A stretch of 5,156 bases of DNA from an uncultured beta proteobacterium. GTDB lineage: Bacteria > Pseudomonadota > Gammaproteobacteria > Burkholderiales > Burkholderiaceae_C. A program made the translations under genes and the position numbers. The stretch spans positions 1-5,156 of the forward strand of contig CAISIP010000218.1 in assembly GCA_903885415.1 (NCBI GenBank), given 5' to 3'. Every line of letters starts with the position of its first letter. The stretch's first letter is position 1. Positions 5,113-5,156 of this stretch are shown one piece after another. The notes below the pieces were generated by a model. It was not told where the DNA came from. It did no database searches and worked only from the letters and a program-made list of their open reading frames with translations.

Positions 5113-5156
5113 ATGTCAGCGGCCGCCCGCCCCTACAACTTCTCCGCCGGCCCGGC
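5113..5156 (+). CDS. serC: Phosphoserine aminotransferase SerC (partial, first 14 codons)
   Basis: The window ends 44 bases into this frame, which reads MSAAARPYNFSAGP and then GC, the start of an Ala codon. RPYNFSAGPA is the highly conserved N-terminus of SerC, the PLP-dependent enzyme that converts 3-phosphohydroxypyruvate and glutamate to phosphoserine in serine synthesis, and also serves pyridoxal phosphate synthesis. Following gyrA on the same strand is the usual arrangement in Burkholderiales, where aromatic amino acid genes often come next. The Shine-Dalgarno upstream is weak, and a second start cannot be excluded. The catalytic lysine lies beyond the window. Confidence 0.9.
   Translation, partial: MSAAARPYNFSAGP

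Overview
This is an ordinary high-GC chromosomal housekeeping region from a betaproteobacterium, most likely of the order Burkholderiales. The GyrA sequence and the small barrel-less OmpA (signal peptide, WKNG/CWRDANWTP segment, Ala-Pro linker, OmpA-like domain) look closest to Comamonadaceae-type proteins. That placement is recalled family knowledge and was not checked by a search.

Layout, left to right. Positions 1-587 (minus) carry the N-terminal 195 residues of a HAD-family phosphatase, annotated in most genomes as phosphoglycolate phosphatase (gph) but possibly the peptidoglycan-recycling enzyme MupP. It overlaps by one base (TGATG) with ubiG (587-1309, minus), the ubiquinone O-methyltransferase. 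A 130-base gap follows with two hairpins, one of them a perfect 12-bp stem that probably ends the ompA transcript. ompA (1440-2177, minus) encodes a secreted OmpA-like peptidoglycan-binding protein whose linker is written by an 84-bp GGTGCT hexanucleotide tandem array. A 244-bp divergent intergenic region (2178-2421) separates it from gyrA (2422-5061, plus), a complete 879-residue DNA gyrase A subunit. After 51 bases, the first 14 codons of serC (phosphoserine aminotransferase) begin at 5113 and run off the right edge.

The left-hand genes (ompA, ubiG, phosphatase) point left and gyrA-serC points right. The ubiG-phosphatase pair looks translationally coupled, and gyrA-serC is probably co-transcribed. 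The genes serve unrelated core functions: envelope-peptidoglycan tethering, quinone synthesis, sugar-phosphate or cell-wall recycling, DNA supercoiling and serine synthesis.

I found no mobile element, CRISPR array, RNA gene or undescribed system. The points worth a second look are local: the in-frame hexanucleotide array in ompA, the 8-G run directly at the phosphatase start codon, the Gph/MupP ambiguity, Gln at GyrA position 83, and small repeats and hairpins in the ompA upstream region.
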